A DNA stretch of 15,200 nucleotides, taken from NCBI GenBank assembly GCA_029261305.1, contig JAJDBO010000183.1, forward strand, positions 1 through 15,200, written 5' to 3'. Both the position numbers and the translations under genes were made by a program. This stretch comes from Nitrospirales bacterium (lineage in GTDB: Bacteria > Nitrospirota > Nitrospiria > Nitrospirales > UBA8639). This document shows, piece by piece, positions 13,776 through 15,200 of this stretch. The notes beneath the pieces were generated by a model. It made no database searches. It was not told the DNA's origin and saw nothing but the letters and a program-made list of their open reading frames with translations. The stretch's first letter is position 1. Every line of letters starts with the position of its first letter.

Positions 13776-15200
13776 ATGGGGCTCTGGGATCGCACACGAA
13801 TTGGTCTTACATTTGATGATGTGGTACTCGTTCCCGCGAAATCAGAAGTGGTGCCGAGTGAAGTATTGACCCATACTCAGGTCACGAAAAATATTACGAT
13901 TAATATTCCCCTCCTTAGTGCGGCGATGGACACGGTGACTGAAGGCCGATTAGCTATTGCCATGGCTCGAGAAGGTGGGCTTGGAGTCATCCATCGCGCA
14001 ATTTCCCCTGAGGCTCAGGCAAAAGAAGTCGATAGAGTGAAAAAATCTGAAAGTGGAATGATCTTAGATCCCATTACGATTTCCCCAAATCAGACCATTC
14101 GTGATGCTCACGATATCATGTCGTCCTATCGGATCTCTGGAATTCCGGTGACTCAGGATAAAAAGCTAGTGGGGATTTTAACGAATCGTGATCTCCGTTT
14201 CGAACCAAGAATGGATCTGACAATTGCTCAGGTAATGACGCGCAATAATCTCGTGACGGTTCCAGAAGGTACAAGTCTGGCGAAAGCCCGGGAAATACTG
14301 CATGAACACCGAATTGAAAAACTTCCCGTGGTGAATGATCAGTTTGAATTGAAGGGACTGATCACTATTAAAGACATTCAAAAACAAATTAAATACCCGC
14401 ATGCCACCAAAGATGCTCATGGTCGTTTACGTGTGGCAGCTGCGGTCGGGGTTGGTGCAGATGTCGAAGAGCGCGTTGAGCGATTGATAAAAGCTGGGGT
14501 TGATTTAATTGTGGTAGATACTGCCCATGGACATTCACAGAGTGTCATCGATACCGTCAAAAGCATCAAAAAACAGTATCCACAAATGGATGTGTTGGCT
14601 GGGAATATTGGCACCGCTGAAGCTGCGAAAGAATTAGTTGATGCCGGAGCTGATGCCGTAAAGGTTGGGGTGGGACCTGGTTCGATTTGCACTACACGGA
14701 TTGTGTCCGGAGCTGGAGTCCCGCAGCTCACGGCGATTGCAGATTGTGCCGAAGCCTTGGCGGGTACTGGCATTCCGGTTCTAGCCGATGGTGGCATTAA
14801 ATATTCCGGGGACATTACCAAGGCGTTGGCCTCTGGGGCTGCTGCCGTGATGATTGGCTCGTTATTCGCAGGCACCGAAGAATCTCCAGGAGAAACGGTC
14901 CTCTTTCAAGGGCGAACCTATAAAGAATATCGCGGCATGGGATCTTTGGGTGCACTTGAACGAGGTGGTAAGGATCGGTACGCACAAGAAGGCCAAGCAC
15001 CCGGAAAACTTGTTCCAGAAGGCATTGAAGGCCGTGTACCGTTTAAAGGGTCATTGTCGAATGTTATCTATCAGTTGGTTGGAGGATTGAAGTCTGGCAT
15101 GGGATACTGTGGATGTCGTTCCCTCTCGGAGTTACAAAAAAATGCTCAGTTTATCCGGTTGACGCAAGCGGGATTACGTGAAGGCCATGTGCATGATGTG
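13776..15200 (+). CDS. guaB: Inosine-5'-monophosphate dehydrogenase, 3' end beyond the right edge
   Basis: Oxidises IMP to XMP with NAD+, the committed step of GMP synthesis. The first 475 residues are present; the usual length is about 488, so roughly a dozen codons are missing. The barrel begins [13 protein letters not shown] (13-25). Two CBS domains are inserted (about 95-205). The active-site loop GPGSICTTR (299-308) holds the catalytic Cys305; DGG (338-340), GMGSLGA (387-393) and the flap with Arg401-Tyr402 follow. These numbers match E. coli GuaB. The flap reads RYAQ where RYFQ is commoner. The start is ATG at 13776 with AAAAGG nine bases upstream. It has its own transcript unit after the terminator at 13553-13598. 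guaA often follows guaB but lies outside the window. Confidence 0.98.
   Translation, partial: MGLWDRTRIGLTFDDVVLVPAKSEVVPSEVLTHTQVTKNITINIPLLSAAMDTVTEGRLAIAMAREGGLGVIHRAISPEAQAKEVDRVKKSESGMILDPITISPNQTIRDAHDIMSSYRISGIPVTQDKKLVGILTNRDLRFEPRMDLTIAQVMTRNNLVTVPEGTSLAKAREILHEHRIEKLPVVNDQFELKGLITIKDIQKQIKYPHATKDAHGRLRVAAAVGVGADVEERVERLIKAGVDLIVVDTAHGHSQSVIDTVKSIKKQYPQMDVLAGNIGTAEAAKELVDAGADAVKVGVGPGSICTTRIVSGAGVPQLTAIADCAEALAGTGIPVLADGGIKYSGDITKALASGAAAVMIGSLFAGTEESPGETVLFQGRTYKEYRGMGSLGALERGGKDRYAQEGQAPGKLVPEGIEGRVPFKGSLSNVIYQLVGGLKSGMGYCGCRSLSELQKNAQFIRLTQAGLREGHVHDV

Overview
The window is a bacterial chromosomal segment of about 47-50% GC (estimated by eye) carrying mostly housekeeping genes, tightly packed, with no tRNA, rRNA, insertion sequence or CRISPR array visible. 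The protein set fits a free-living Gram-negative-type bacterium. A Nitrospirota/Nitrospira-like lineage is my guess from the overall impression of the proteins and the prominent NHL-repeat protein, but nothing in the sequence proves the taxon.

Left part (1-9051, all on the minus strand): two gene groups read leftward. The promoter-distal one is the chaperone operon grpE-dnaK-dnaJ, with dnaJ running off the left edge. A 16-bp hairpin fills the dnaK-dnaJ gap, and grpE starts with TTG. Upstream of it lies valS-nadC-birA-coaX with gaps of 6, 27 and 13 bp: valyl-tRNA synthetase followed by three cofactor genes (NAD synthesis, biotin attachment, CoA synthesis). The 255-bp gap between coaX and grpE holds a perfect but solitary DnaA-box sequence, a TTGGC-N6-GCCAA dyad and a possible promoter. 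No HrcA/CIRCE element and no hrcA gene is seen.

Middle (9052-10569): a divergent intergenic region, then on the plus strand a 36-codon, very basic microprotein gene with a good ribosome binding site, and a HAD-superfamily hydrolase whose nucleophile motif is DxA rather than DxD. A 303-bp gene-free stretch then carries the best sigma70-like promoter of the window (TTGACT-18-TAAAAT).

Right part (10570-15200, plus strand): a 987-residue protein made of FN3 / six NHL blades / FN3 / Ig-like / six NHL blades, i.e. two predicted six-bladed beta-propellers, without any visible signal peptide or membrane segment. It has its own candidate promoter and a strong intrinsic terminator, so it looks monocistronic. 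It is followed by guaB (IMP dehydrogenase), cut by the right edge about a dozen codons short of its usual end.

The chaperone, cofactor, ValRS and IMPDH genes are conventional. The least explained parts are the double-propeller protein, the basic microprotein, and the regulatory DNA around the chaperone operon.
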